Shown: positions 10,587-21,973, counted from the first letter of the stretch. The stretch: DNA of 64,000 nt from Candidatus Stammera capleta (GCA_015140255.1 CP043993.1:207579-271578), one strand, 5' to 3'. The notes: generated by a model from the letters alone, not told the origin. Numbers and translations: made by a program.

Positions 10587-11351
10587 TTATATATTTTTTC
10601 CATAATATATTTCTTTCATTTCTTTTCATATTGAGGAAATAATTTTTTTTTTTTTTTTTTTGTTTATGTTTTTTTTATTAAGAAAATTTTTTTTAAAATT
10701 TATATATTTAAGCATCATTTTTGTATGAAAAATATTTTCTCTATATATATTTATATCAGTCATATCATATAATTTTTTTATTTTTTTATTTATATAATTT
10801 TGTATAGAATATATTTTATGATCTATAAAAATTTTTTTTCCTTTAATATCTCTTGTAAATCCTCTAATTTTATAATCTATTGTTATTATATTGGATTTTA
10901 ATTTTTTAATAAAATAATTTAACGTTTTTAATGGTGATATTACACCACAAGTAGATAATTCTATATCTACTCTAAACGTAGATATTTTTTCTTTAGGATG
11001 ACTTTCTGGGTAAGTATGTACACAAATATGACTTTTATCTAAATGTATTAACAATTTATTAACTATTTTTTTATTTTTATATTTTTTTTCTTTATTTTCT
11101 TCACTAATTAAAATTGTTACACTAGCTCCATGAGGTTTATAATTTTGCTTTGCTATATTTAATATTTTTGCTCCTATAATATTACATGTTTTTTTTAAAA
11201 TTTTTGTTAATTTTTCAGCATTATATTTTTTATTTATATATTTTATGTATTCATTTTTTTCTATTTTTGAATTAGTATAATAAATATCATAAATACAAAA
11301 ATTTAAACTTTTAGTTAAATTATTAAATCCATGTAATTTTATTTTTTTCAA
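10587..11351 (-). CDS. speD: S-adenosylmethionine decarboxylase proenzyme
   Basis: Provides decarboxylated AdoMet for spermidine synthesis. The enteric-type proenzyme cleaves itself before the Ser in [17 protein letters not shown] to form the pyruvoyl cofactor; the motif is intact. Start is TTG at 11351, because the next residues [15 protein letters not shown] match the family N-terminus exactly, with GGTGAG about 9 bases upstream. 254 residues. Near the 3' end a run of 19 A (10643-10661, T on plus) encodes a Lys run and stays in frame. Second gene of speE-speD. Confidence 0.95.
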
Positions 11352-11375
11352 TTTCTCACCATTTAATAAATTAAT

Positions 11376-12212
11376 TTATTTTGAAAATATAAATTTTGGT
11401 AATATAAAACTATTAATATGTATCTTAGAATTATAGTATTTAAATTTATATAAATATGATTTTTTATGTAAATAATTTATATTAATTTTTTTAAGATTTA
11501 TTTTTTTTGATGCTCATATAAAAAATATATTACCTCCATAATACGTAGGTACATTAGCTTGATATAAACCTCCGTACTTAAATATTTTTTTAATACAATT
11601 TAAATTTTTTATTATTTGTTTTTTTTGTAAGATAGTACCACTTTGTGTGACAATTATACCTTTTTCTGTAAGACATTTATTACAGTTAATATAAAAATCT
11701 TTAGAAAATAATTTTTTACCTGGACCTATTGGGTCTGTACCATCAATTATAATAATATCAAATTTTTTATTATTATTTTTTACAAAATTTATACCATTAT
11801 TATTTATTATTTTAACTCTAGGATCATTAAAAGAATTTTTATGTATTTTAAATAAATATTTTTTTGAACATGAAATTATTTCATTATCTATTTCTATTAG
11901 ATATATAGATTTAATTTTTTTAATTTTAGTTATTTGTTTTAAACATCCTCCATCTCCTCCTCCTATAATTAAAATTTTTTTAGGATTAGGATGACTAAAT
12001 ATAGGTATTAAACATATCATTTCATGATATATAAATTCATCAAATTCCGTAGTTTGAATGATATTATCTAATATTAATAAATTACCTATATTTTTATTAT
12101 TTACTATTAATATTTTTTGATACTGAGTTTTTTTTTTATAAATAATTTTATTTATTTTAATAAATTGACCTATATTGGAATGTAATTTTTCTAATCATAT
12201 TTTGTTTTTCAT
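11376..12212 (-). CDS. speE: Spermidine synthase
   Basis: Transfers aminopropyl from decarboxylated AdoMet to putrescine. GGGDGG nucleotide-binding motif, the catalytic Asp in IIDGTDPIGPG, and QSGT and GGLYQANVPTY segments are seen. 278 residues (E. coli 288). Start ATG followed by KNKIWLEKLH, with TGA as Trp. It lies 24 bases upstream of speD. No putrescine-making gene is present in this window. Confidence 0.95.
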
Positions 12213-12314
12213 AAACAATTTAATTTGAATTAATTTAAATATCTTATTTTACAAGATTATATTTAAATTTTTTCATAAAGTATATATTTTATTTATTTTT
12301 TTTAAAAAAATTAT

Positions 12315-12767
12315 TTAATTTATTGTTTTTTTTTTTTTAATTTCTGATAAAATTTTACAATCTATACATAAATTAGCTGTAGGTTGTGCTTCTAATCTTT
12401 TAATTCCTATTTCTGTACCACATGTTTCACAATAACCAAATTTTTTTTCTTTAATTTTTTTGATAGTATTTTCTATTTTACTTATTAGTTTATATTCTCT
12501 ATCTTTGTTAATTAGATTAAATGTAAACTCTTCTTCTTGTACTGCTCTATCTATTGGATCAGGAAAATTTGCTGTTTCTTTATCATTAAAAATTTTTTTA
12601 TTAGAATTTTTAATTAATTGTTTGTATAAAGTTAACAAAATTTTTTTAAAGTGATTTATTTGTAAATTATTCATATATTTTTCATTTTTTTTTTTTTTGT
12701 AAGGTTTTATACCTGCTAAATCTAATATATTTAAAGATATATTTTTTTTGTTTTGTTTTATATGCAT
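12315..12767 (-). CDS. dksA: RNA polymerase-binding transcription factor DksA
   Basis: DksA enters the RNA polymerase secondary channel and works with ppGpp. The coiled-coil tip motif ([12 protein letters not shown]) is intact, and the C4 zinc finger reads [17 protein letters not shown] then CIDC. 150 residues, full length. It starts 5 bases after glnS, and a 102-base gap with no clear signal separates it from speE. Its retention in such a reduced genome implies transcription control is still partly regulated. Confidence 0.94.
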   Translation of the reverse strand: MHIKQNKKNISLNILDLAGIKPYKKKKNEKYMNNLQINHFKKILLTLYKQLIKNSNKKIFNDKETANFPDPIDRAVQEEEFTFNLINKDREYKLISKIENTIKKIKEKKFGYCETCGTEIGIKRLEAQPTANLCIDCKILSEIKKKKTIN

Positions 12768-12772
12768 AAATT

Positions 12773-14395
12773 TTAATATTTATTTGTATTTTTTAGTGAT
12801 ACTATTTTATTTAAATGTACTTTTTTTTTAAAAGATATTTTATTTAATTTAAAATATCCAATTCTTTCAAATTGGAAAATTTTATATTTACTGTTTAATA
12901 TTGATTTTTCTACATATCCTTCTTTAATTTTTAAAGATTTTTTATTTACAATAGATAAAATTTTTTTTTCTTTATTTGGATTAATTGAATTAAATAATTT
13001 AGAATAAAATTTTATTTTTGTTTTAATAGAATTTTTTTTAGATAATCAATGTATTATATTAATATTTTTATATTTTTCTTCTTTATAAAATTTACATTTT
13101 AAATATAAAATTTTATTTTTATTATTTTTAATAATTTTTTTTAATTTAATTATTCCTAAATATTTTAATCTAATTTTATTTTTAATGATTTTATTTTTTT
13201 TATTTAAAAAGTATAATTTTTTTGTATCTTTTTTATCTATATATATTTCTTTACTAAATATTAATTTTCTTTTTCCCATCTTTTTATTAAATGGGTGATT
13301 TTTTACTTTTATATTATATATATAATTTTTATTTATATTTACACATACTATTTTTATTGGATTTATTATTCCCATAATTCTTGGTGAATTATAATTTAGT
13401 TCATTTCTTAAATATTTTTTTAATATATTTACATCTATAATACTTTCTTGTTTACTTATACCTAAAGATTTACAAAAATTTATAATTGATTTTGGTGTAT
13501 ATCCTTTTTTTCTCATACCTGATAAAGTCATTAATCTAGGATCATTTCATCCTTTAATTATTTTTTTTTTGATTAATTTATTTATTTTTCTTTTTGAAGT
13601 AAGATTATAACTTATATTAAGTTTAGAAAATTCATATTGTTTTGGATAATGATTAACTTGGATATTATTTAGTATTCAATTATACAATTTTTTATTATTT
13701 TGAAATTCTAAAGTACATATAGAATGTGTAATTTTTTCTATTGAATCAGCTATACAATGAGCAAAATCATACATTGGATATATACATCACTTTTTTTTAG
13801 TTTTTGGATGACTAGAATATTTTATCCTATATAGGATTGGATCTCTCATAATAATATGTTTTGATTTCATATTAATTTTAGCTCTTAAACACATTTGTTT
13901 TTCTTTAAAATATCCTTGTTTCATTTTTTTAAATAATAATAAATTATCATTTATATTTCTATTTCTAAAAGGACTATTAATACCATAATTAATTAATGTT
14001 CCTCTATATTTTTTAATTTTTTTTATTGATAATTCGTCTACATATGCTAAACCATTTTTAATTAATTTTTTAGCATATTTATAATATATATCAAAATAAT
14101 CTGAAGTATATTTAATTTTTTTATTTAATTTAAATCCTAATCATTTTATGTCTTTTTTAATTGATTTTATATATTTTTTTTTTTCATTTTCAGGATTAGT
14201 ATCATCGAAACGTAAATTACATATGCCTTTAAAGTCTTGAGCTATTTTAAAATTTATGTATATAGATTTAACATGTCCTATATGTAAATATCCATTTGGT
14301 TCTGGTGGAAAACGAGTAATTATTTTTTTATATTTTTTTTTTTTAATATCTTCACTAATTATTTTATATATAAAATTTTTTATTTTTTTTATCAT
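12773..14395 (-). CDS. glnS: Glutaminyl-tRNA synthetase
   Basis: Class I enzyme charging tRNA-Gln. [17 protein letters not shown] holds HIGH; LTSKRK replaces the usual MSKRK of the KMSKS loop, a mild change. [20 protein letters not shown] and the beta-barrel anticodon-binding region follow. 540 residues (E. coli 554). Trp codons such as WNDP are TGA. The pair glnS-dksA is transcribed together on the minus strand. Confidence 0.95.
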
Positions 14396-14442
14396 TATTA
14401 ATTTTAATTATTAATTTTATATAGAATTTTATTTTTTAAAAT

Positions 14443-15342
14443 TTATTTTTTTAATTTATAATTTATTATTTTTCCATTTTTTATTCCTATACATTGTCCT
14501 AATTTTTTTTTTTTAATTAATTTAATAGTATGTAATCCAATTTTGTATGCTATTATTCTATCTAATGATACAGGTTTACCACCTCTTTGAATATGACCTA
14601 AAGATGTTGATCTTGTTTCTATTTTGGTTTTTATTTCTATTTCTTTAGCTAATTTTTTTATATTATATATATTTTCTGTAATAATAATTATATTATTATC
14701 ACTTATATTTTTTTTATTTATTTTTGTAATTTTTTGAATTATTTCTTCTTTTTTAATTTTTTTTTCTGGTGTAATAACTAAATTACATGAACAAGCTAAT
14801 GAAGCTGCTAAAGCTAATTTACCACATTTTCTACCCATAACTTCTAATATTGAAATTCTATTATGTGATCAAGAAGTATCTTTAAGATTATCTATAGCTT
14901 TAACTATATTTTCTAATGCTGTAAAATAACCTAAAGTATACTCCGTACCTAAAATATCATTATCTATTGTACCTGGTATAGCTATACATGGTAAATTCAT
15001 TTTATTTAATTCTAGTGCACCTTTATATGATCCTTCTCCACCTATTACTATTAATATATCTATTTTTTTTTTAGTATTTTGAATTATTTTTTTTCTTATT
15101 TTATAATTTTTTAGTTCCGGAAATCTTGATGATTTTAAAAATGTTCCTCCAGTATTTGAAATATTTGATAAATTTTTATTATTTAATAGTTTAATTTTTT
15201 TTTTATATAAACCATAAAATCCTTTATATATACCAAATATATTTAGATTATTTTTTATACCAAATTTAACTAAATTAAATATTAATGTATTCATTCCAGG
15301 TGCATCACCACCACTAGTAAGTATTCCAATATTTTTAATCAT
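14443..15342 (-). CDS. pfkA: 6-phosphofructokinase I
   Basis: Makes fructose 1,6-bisphosphate from fructose 6-phosphate. LTSGGDAPGMN, GTIDNDI with the catalytic Asp, EVMGR and LGHIQRGG are present. The ATP-binding motif reads GGEGSYKGA, so the usual Asp of GGDGS (Asp103 in E. coli) is Glu; a conservative but unusual change. 299 residues versus 320: the C-terminal helix is lost. Together with fbaA and pgk in this window it shows active glycolysis. Confidence 0.94.
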
Positions 15343-15516
15343 TTTAAAAGTTGAAATTGTAAAATTTAATACTTTTAATATTAACAGATTATTAATTAAT
15401 TTTTAATATTTTAAATTTATTTTATTAATTATATTTATGTTTTGTTTTTTTTAAAATTATATATTTGTTATAATAATATTATTATTTTAATTCAAATTTG
15501 AATTTATATTTATATA
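15343..15516. promoter_or_regulatory. Divergent pfkA / rnz intergenic region
   Basis: The 174-base gap holds two perfect palindromes: 15470-15485 (ATAATAATATTATTAT) and 15491-15502 (TTCAAATTTGAA), the second 14 bases before the rnz ATG. TATAAT at 15469-15474 could be the rnz -10 box. The function of the palindromes is unknown. Confidence 0.35.
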
Positions 15517-16434
15517 ATGTTAATACAATTTTTGGGTACAAATGCTGGATCTCCTAGTATTAAAAGAAATGTTACTAGTATAGCTTTAATTTTAAACAAT
15601 AGTATTTATGAAGTATGATTATTTGATTGTGGTGAAGCTACTCAACATCAAATATTACGTACTTCAATAAAATTAAGTAAAATAAAAAAAATATTTATAA
15701 CTCATATGCATGGAGATCATATTTTTGGTTTATTAGGTTTATTAACTAGTAGGTCAATAAATAATATATCTGATAAAATAGAAATATATGGTGGTAAAGG
15801 AATTAAATGTTATATAAATTCTTTTTTAAAAATGAGTAATTCTTATATAAATTTTACTTTAAATATTTTTGAAATTAATGAAGGAATAATATTTAATAAT
15901 AAAAATTATCAAGTTATTTCATTTTTATTAAATCATTCTATTGAATGTTATGGTTTTTATATTAAAGAGAAAGATAAATCTGGTCATTTAAATGTAAATA
16001 AATTAATTAATGATGGTATTTTTCCTGGACCAATATATAAATATTTAAAATTAGGTAAAAAAATTAAGTTAGATAATAATAGAATAATAGATGGAAAGAA
16101 TTATTTAGGAAAAAAAATTAAAGGTAAAAATTTATTAATATTAGGTGATACATCTCCTTTATTTAATAAAAATTATAATTTTTTTTATAATTTAGATATT
16201 CTTATACATGAATCTACTTTAGATCATTCTATGTCGTACATAGCAAATATTAGAGGTCATTCTACAAATATTCAAGCTGCAATATTTGCTAAAAAATATT
16301 CTGTTAAAAAACTTATACTTACTCATTTTAGTTCTAGGTATAATTTTAATGATATACAGAAAATGTTAAAAAAATGTGTAAAAATTTTTTTAAATACTAA
16401 AATAGCTTATGATTTTTCTATATTTAAAGTTTAG
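15517..16434 (+). CDS. rnz: Ribonuclease Z / RNase BN
   Basis: Metallo-beta-lactamase-fold nuclease that trims tRNA 3' ends. Motif II is seen as ITHMHGDHIFG; LFDCGEATQHQ, NHSIECYGF, ILGDTS and HSTNIQAA plus LTHFSSRY supply the other metal ligands. 305 residues, the same as E. coli. The ATG at 15517 starts LIQFLGTNAGSPS, as in the family. The 3' end overlaps convergent pgpB by 11 bases. Confidence 0.94.
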
Positions 16435-17044
16435 TATTTTTATTAATATAGATTTTAATTTTTTGTATATTATATATAATAATTTTATTTATTATAAAAC
16501 TAAATATTAATTCATAACTTCTATGTAATAAAAAAATTAATCTATTTAGTGTAAGTATTAATAATATTATTATTATAATAATATTAATTTTTTTCATCTT
16601 TTTTTTTCAAAAAGTTATTATTCAATAACTTGTAAATAGAGTATGTCCAGAAGGAAAAGAACTATTTGTTTTTTTTTTTCATTGATAAATTATTCATTTA
16701 GGTATATTTTTAATATCATATTTTTTTTTTATATTAACATATGGTCTAGAAATAAATATATATTTTTTAATAATTTCTTTAGTTAGTAAAGATATAAAAA
16801 GTATACTGCAAGATATACATATTATGTATAAAATATTTTTTACATTATATATTTTTTTATATATATAAATTAATGTTAAATAAGTAATTATTATTCAAGG
16901 GAATTCTATTATTTTATTTAAAAAAACTAAAATATTTAAATTTTTTAATATATTTATATTATTTGCTGTAAATATTATTTCTGTTATTTTTAGAATGAAT
17001 AGTATTTTAATTAAATTTTTAAATTTAAAGTTATTTTTTAACAT
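16424..17044 (-). CDS. pgpB: PAP2-family phosphatase, PgpB-like
   Basis: Multi-span membrane phosphatase; in enteric bacteria PgpB dephosphorylates undecaprenyl pyrophosphate and phosphatidylglycerol phosphate. The three catalytic boxes are visible: KEIIKKYIFISRPY (KX6RP type), PSGHT, and NRLIFLLHRSYE, where the final Asp of the family consensus is Glu. 206 residues versus 254 in E. coli. A run of 11 A in frame (16669-16679) lies just before PSGHT; with correct counting and TGA as Trp the frame is intact. It sits 15 bases after murI. Confidence 0.82.
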
Positions 17045-17059
17045 TTTTTTTAAATACAA

Positions 17060-17866
17060 TTAGATATTTATTTTTTTAAATTTATTAAATTTATATAATT
17101 GAAAAATTTTTTTAATATATTTATTTTTATATTTTTTCTTAGTAAAAAAAAAATAATCTTTTTTTTTTCTTTTATATTTTTTTTTTGATAAAATACAAAT
17201 TATTTTCTTTTTTACTCTAGAAATATTTTTTATAAAAAATATTTCTTTTTTAAATACTTTTTTAATTTCTTTAGTTAAAAAATTATAGTGTGTACATCCT
17301 ATTATAATAGTATTTAAATTTTTTATATTTATTTCTTTTTGAAAGATATTTTTAATGTTATTTAAATTTATTTTATTTTTATTTATTTTTAATTCAGATT
17401 GATTAACTAATTCTGAAGAATATTTTTTAATTATATTAATATTTTTTGATAAATATTTTTTAATTATATTATTAACATGATATGAATTAATAGTTAAATA
17501 TGTACCTATTAATAAAATATTTTTTTGTTTTGTTTTTTTAATTTTTTTTTTAATATAAGGATATATACCTATTATAGGAAATTTAAATTTTTTTTTTAGA
17601 TATTTTAAACTAGCTATACTAGCTGTAGTACATGCTAAAACAACTATTTTAATATAATAAATTTTATTTAGATATTTAATTATTTTAAATATTCTTTTAG
17701 TAATATATAAGTAATTTTTATTTCCATAAGGAAATTTTAAATTATCCATAAAGTAAATTATTTTAATATTATTAGGTATATATTTATATATTTTTTTTAA
17801 AATATATAAACCTCCTATACCTGAATCTAAAATAATGAAAGATTTTTTTTTTTTTTTAAATGACAT
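17060..17866 (-). CDS. murI: Glutamate racemase
   Basis: Makes D-glutamate for peptidoglycan. DSGIGG at the N-terminus, the two catalytic Cys in LACTTAS and IGCTHYN, and NIKIIYFMDNLKFPYG with the YG motif are clear. 268 residues, somewhat shorter than E. coli (285). Upstream of pgpB in one unit; together with murJ at 48975 this suggests that a cell wall is still made. Confidence 0.93.
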   Translation of the reverse strand: MSFKKKKKSFIILDSGIGGLYILKKIYKYIPNNIKIIYFMDNLKFPYGNKNYLYITKRIFKIIKYLNKIYYIKIVVLACTTASIASLKYLKKKFKFPIIGIYPYIKKKIKKTKQKNILLIGTYLTINSYHVNNIIKKYLSKNINIIKKYSSELVNQSELKINKNKINLNNIKNIFQKEINIKNLNTIIIGCTHYNFLTKEIKKVFKKEIFFIKNISRVKKKIICILSKKKYKRKKKDYFFFTKKKYKNKYIKKIFQLYKFNKFKKINI

Positions 17867-17928
17867 TTTAGTATAAAATTTGTTAGTTTTAATTTATTTT
17901 AATATAAATTTATTAAGTAATGTTATTT

Positions 17929-17954
17929 ATTATACAATATCATTATTGTATAAT
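17929..17954. promoter_or_regulatory. Palindrome with two -10 boxes between murI and fldA
   Basis: Arms ATTATACAATA (17929-17939) and TATTGTATAAT (17944-17954) are exact reverse complements around TCAT. Each outer end is a TATAAT hexamer pointing outwards, placed for murI (minus) and fldA (plus, 30 bases before its ATG). I infer a symmetric divergent promoter or operator. Confidence 0.45.
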
Positions 17955-17983
17955 TAAAATTATTAATTCTAAAAGGTAATAGA

Positions 17984-18508
17984 ATGTTTAAAATAGGTAT
18001 TTTTTATGGTAGTGATACAGGTAATACTAAGGATATAGCATATTTTATATATGAAAAATTAAATAAGTATTTTGATACATATATATTAAATATCAGTAAT
18101 ATTTCTAAAGAACATTTTAAAAAATTTGATGTATTTATATTAGGTACTTCTACTTGATATTGTGGTGAATTACAATATGATTGAGATAATTTTTTAGATG
18201 ATTTTAAAAAAATAAATTTTTCTAAGAAAATTATATCTTTTTTTGGTTGTGGTAATCAAAAAGATTATATAAATAATTTTTGTGATGCGGTATATAAATT
18301 ATATACTATAGTAAAAAAAAATAATGGATTGATAATAGGTTATTGACCTACAAATAATTATTTTTTTAAAAAATCTATAAGTTTGATAAATAAAAATTAT
18401 TTTATTGGTTTAATGATAGATGAAATTAATCAATCTGAATATTCTAGTAAAAGAATCAATATTTGATTAAGTAAGTTAATTGTTGATATTTGAAATTTTT
18501 ATATTTAG
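17984..18508 (+). CDS. fldA: Flavodoxin
   Basis: FMN electron carrier for reductive enzymes. Phosphate loop SDTGNT at residues 10-15, the Trp loop TSTWYCGELQYDW and the tyrosine-side loop GCGNQKDY bind FMN. 174 residues versus 176. Four or more Trp are TGA. AAAGG lies 7 bases upstream of the ATG. Its client enzymes are not in this window; Fe-S or isoprenoid enzymes are plausible. Confidence 0.94.
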
Positions 18509-18520
18509 GAATTAATTTTA

Positions 18521-19057
18521 ATGAAAATAGTTTTGTTTTTTATAATTTATTTTTTTGTTTTTAATTTTTCTTTGTCCTGTAATTATTTTAATAAACCTAA
18601 ATTAATGGTTTTATTTTCTTCCAATAAAAATTATAAAATAGAAGATAAAATAATAAATTATATTAGTAATGCTAAAAAAGAGTTATTATTAGCAGCGTAT
18701 AATTTAACTAGTAAAAATATAATAAATTCTTTAATTGAAGCTTATAAAAAAGGAGTTAAAATTAAAATATTATTAGATGGAAAAAATTTCAAAAAAAATC
18801 ATATTTTTTTAAATAAAATGTTTTATTATAATATACCTATAAAATTAAATTATAATTATAATATTATGCATAATAAATTTTTAGTTATTGATAATAGTTC
18901 TGTAGAAACAGGTTCTTACAATTATACTTTTTCTGCAAATAATTTAAATGCAGAAAATATTATTTATTTAAATTGTGTACCTAAAATTGCTGTAAAATAT
19001 AAAAAAGAGTTTTATAAATTATGAAATTATGGTTATAATTTAAAAAATTGAATTTAA
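18521..19057 (+). CDS. Secreted phospholipase-D-type endonuclease (Nuc family)
   Basis: Single-domain PLD superfamily protein resembling the Nuc endonuclease of plasmid pKM101. A hydrophobic signal peptide (residues about 2-20, ending SLSC) is followed by ISNAKKELLLAAYNLTS and the HKD motif HNKFLVID with the catalytic His, Lys and Asp. It is then followed by VETGSYNYT and NLNAEN, all typical for Nuc. 178 residues, close to Nuc (177); such enzymes dimerise to form one active site. The last two Trp are TGA. It lies 12 bases after fldA. Activity on nucleic acid or lipid cannot be told from sequence. Confidence 0.85.
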
Positions 19058-19106
19058 ATATTCTGTTTTTTTTATTATTTATGTAATATTTTAAAAGGTA
19101 AAAATT

Positions 19107-20279
19107 ATGTCTATTTTAAAAATACAAGATGTAGATTTATTAAATAAAAAAGTAATGATAAGATTAGATTTAAATGTACCAATATTTAATGGAGTTATTC
19201 AATCTAATAAAAGAATTAAAGCTACATTACCAACTTTAAAATATGCAATTGATAAAGGAGCAAAAATTATAATAACTTCTCATTTAGGTAGGCCTATTGA
19301 AGGAATTTATAATAAAAATTATTCTTTATTACCTGTTTTTAATTATTTAAAAAATAAATTAAATGTTTCAATGAAATTTATATCTAATTATTTAGATAAA
19401 AAAATATCTTTTAAAAAATTAAATACAAATATTATAATGTTAGAAAATGTTCGTTTTAATATTGGTGAAACTAAAAATAGTGATATTTTATCAAAAAAAT
19501 ATGCTAGTATGTGTGATATATTTGTAATGGATGCTTTTGCTACATCTCATAGAGCTCATTCTTCTACTTATGGTATTATGAATTTTGTTAATATATGTTG
19601 TATAGGTTTTTTATTTTATTCTGAAATAAATGCTTTATCTAATATTGTTTCTAAACCTAAAAGACCTATGGTTTCTATAATAGGAGGGGCAAAAATTTCT
19701 ACAAAATTTAATATTTTGAATTATTTAGGTAATATATCTGATACTTTAATAGTAGGTGGTGGTATATCTAATACATTTTTAGCGATAAAAAATAATGTAG
19801 GTAAATCTTTATATGAACCTAATTATATTGTTAAAGCTAAAAAAATGATTAGTAAATATAATATATTTTTACCTGTAGATTGTAGAGTAGGTAAAGAATA
19901 TTCTAAATATGCTAAATCATATTTACGTAAAATAAATGAAATTTCTAATAATGAAGAGATAATGGATTATGGAGATAAAACTATTAATTTAATATATAAT
20001 ATTTTAATTAATGCTAGAACTATATTATGAAATGGACCTGTAGGAGTATTTGAATTTTTGAATTTTAGTAAAGGTACTAAATATATATCAAAATATATTA
20101 TAGAAAGTAAAGCTTTTTCTGTTATAGGAGGAGGTGATACTATTTCAGCAGTGGAACGTTTTAGTGATATAAAGAAAATTTCTTATGTATCTACTGGTGG
20201 TGGTTCATTTTTAAAATTTCTTGAAGGTAAAGATCTTCCTGTAATTTCTTTTTTAAAAAGTAAATCAAATTTATTTTAA
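19107..20279 (+). CDS. pgk: Phosphoglycerate kinase
   Basis: ATP-forming step of glycolysis. [47 protein letters not shown] (Trp as TGA) and GGGDTISAV are intact. 390 residues (E. coli 387). AAAAGGT lies just upstream of the ATG. It forms the pgk-fbaA pair seen in enteric bacteria, 17 bases apart. Confidence 0.96.
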
Positions 20280-20296
20280 ATTTTTATATAAAAATT

Positions 20297-21391
20297 ATGA
20301 ATTGTCTAAGTTTTTTAAAACCTGGTGTTATGTCAGGTAAAGATATGAAAAAAGTATTTTATTTTGCAAAAAAAAAAAAATTTGCATTACCAGCAATAAA
20401 TTGTATTGACACTAATTCAATTAATTCTGTTCTTGAAGCAACTAGAAAATCTAATACTATAATAATTATTCAATTTTCTTTTTCTGGTTCTTCATTTTTT
20501 TTGGGTAAAAGTTTTTATAAAGGTAATATAATTAAGTCTGCTATTTATGGTTCTATATTAGGAGCTAAATATGTTCATGAAGCATCTATTTATTATAAAG
20601 TACCTGTAATTTTACATACTGATCATTGTACTAAAGATTGTTTACCATGATTAGATGGTTTATTAAAATATAATATAGATTTTTATAAAAGTTATGGTAA
20701 ATCTTTGTTTAGTTCTCATATGATAGATTTATCTAAGAATAAAATTAAAGACAACTTAGATATATGTTGTTTTTATTTTAAAAAATTTAAAAAATTAAAT
20801 ATTAATATTGAAATAGAATTAGGTTGTACAGGTGGAGAAGAAGATGGTTTAGATAATAGTAATATACATCGTAAATATTTATATACTAGTCCTAAAGATG
20901 TTTTATATGCATATAAAAAATTAATTGAAATAGATAATACTTTTACTATTGCAGCATCTTTTGGTAATGTACATGGAGTATATAAATCAAGTAATATTTG
21001 TTTATCTCCTGATATTTTATTGAATTCTCAAAAATTAATTAAAAAAAAATTTTTTATAAAAGAAATTAATCCATTAAATTTTGTTTTTCATGGTGGGTCT
21101 GGTTCTAATAAAAAAATTATTAAAAAATCTATAGATTATGGTGTTGTAAAAATAAATTTAGATACTGATATTCAATGATCTTCATGAAAAGGTATTTTAG
21201 ATTATTATTTAATTAATAAAGATTATTTAAATTCTCAATTGGGTAATCCTAGAGGTTATGATAAACCAAATAAAAAATATTATGATCCTAGAGTATGATT
21301 AAGATATAGTCAGAAATATATCATTAGATATTTAGTTAAAAAATTTAAAATTTTAAATTGTTTAAATTTATTTAAATATAATTTTAAATAA
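20297..21391 (+). CDS. fbaA: Fructose-bisphosphate aldolase, class II
   Basis: Zinc enzyme splitting fructose 1,6-bisphosphate. The metal and substrate residues are visible in LHTDHC, IELGCTGGEEDG, SFGNVHGVYK, FHGGSGS and NLDTDIQW (Trp as TGA). 364 residues (E. coli 359). Start gives NCLSFLKPGVMSGKD, matching the family N-terminus. The stop directly abuts the convergent fau stop. Confidence 0.96.
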
Positions 21392-21964
21392 TTATTTAAA
21401 ATTAAATTTTCATATATTTGATTGTGTTATTACTTTATGTAAAGTAATATCTCATTTATTTTTTGGAAGTTTATATTTATAGAATTGGTGATCTAATCCT
21501 ATACCTATAAATTCAATATTTTTATTTATTTTTTTTTTTAAGAAATTATCATAATATTTACCTCCTTTACCTAATCTATTACCATATACATCAAAGGATG
21601 TAAAAGGTATAAAAATAATTTCTAATTTATTTTTTTTTTTTTTAATATTTATAGGTTCTAATATATTATACTTATTCATAGCTAATTTTTTTTTTTTATA
21701 TTTTATAAAAATAATTTTTTTTTTTTTATAAGATATTATTTTAGGTAAAAAAAAATTTTTTTTTTTATTTGATTTAATTAAATTTAGTAAATTTATTTCA
21801 TTTTTTATAGGATAATATATAGCTATATTTTTAGATAATTTAAAATTTTTATATTTATTTATAAAATTTATTATTTTATTATTTATATTTTTTTTTACTG
21901 GAGTTAAATTATTTTTTTTTATAAAAAAAGATCTTATTTTATTTTTAATAATAAAAATATTCAT
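21392..21964 (-). CDS. fau: 5-formyltetrahydrofolate cyclo-ligase family protein
   Basis: Converts 5-formyl-THF to 5,10-methenyl-THF, keeping one-carbon folates usable. IAIYYPIKNEIN, FFLPKI, IIFIPFTSFDVYGNRLGKGGKYYDNFL (shown here by its ends: PFTSFD and GNRLGKGGKYYD) and the final WDITLHKVIT with TGA Trp are recognisable. The usual Asp of P-x-x-A-F-D-x-x-G-x-R-x-G-x-G-x-G is kept. 190 residues (E. coli 182). Confidence 0.9.
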
Positions 21965-21973
21965 AATTAAATT

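Noticed and set aside
16424..17044. Apparent frameshift of pgpB in an A run (16669-16679)
   Set aside because: Recounting the 11-base run shows that the frame passes straight into PSGHT; the break was a miscount.
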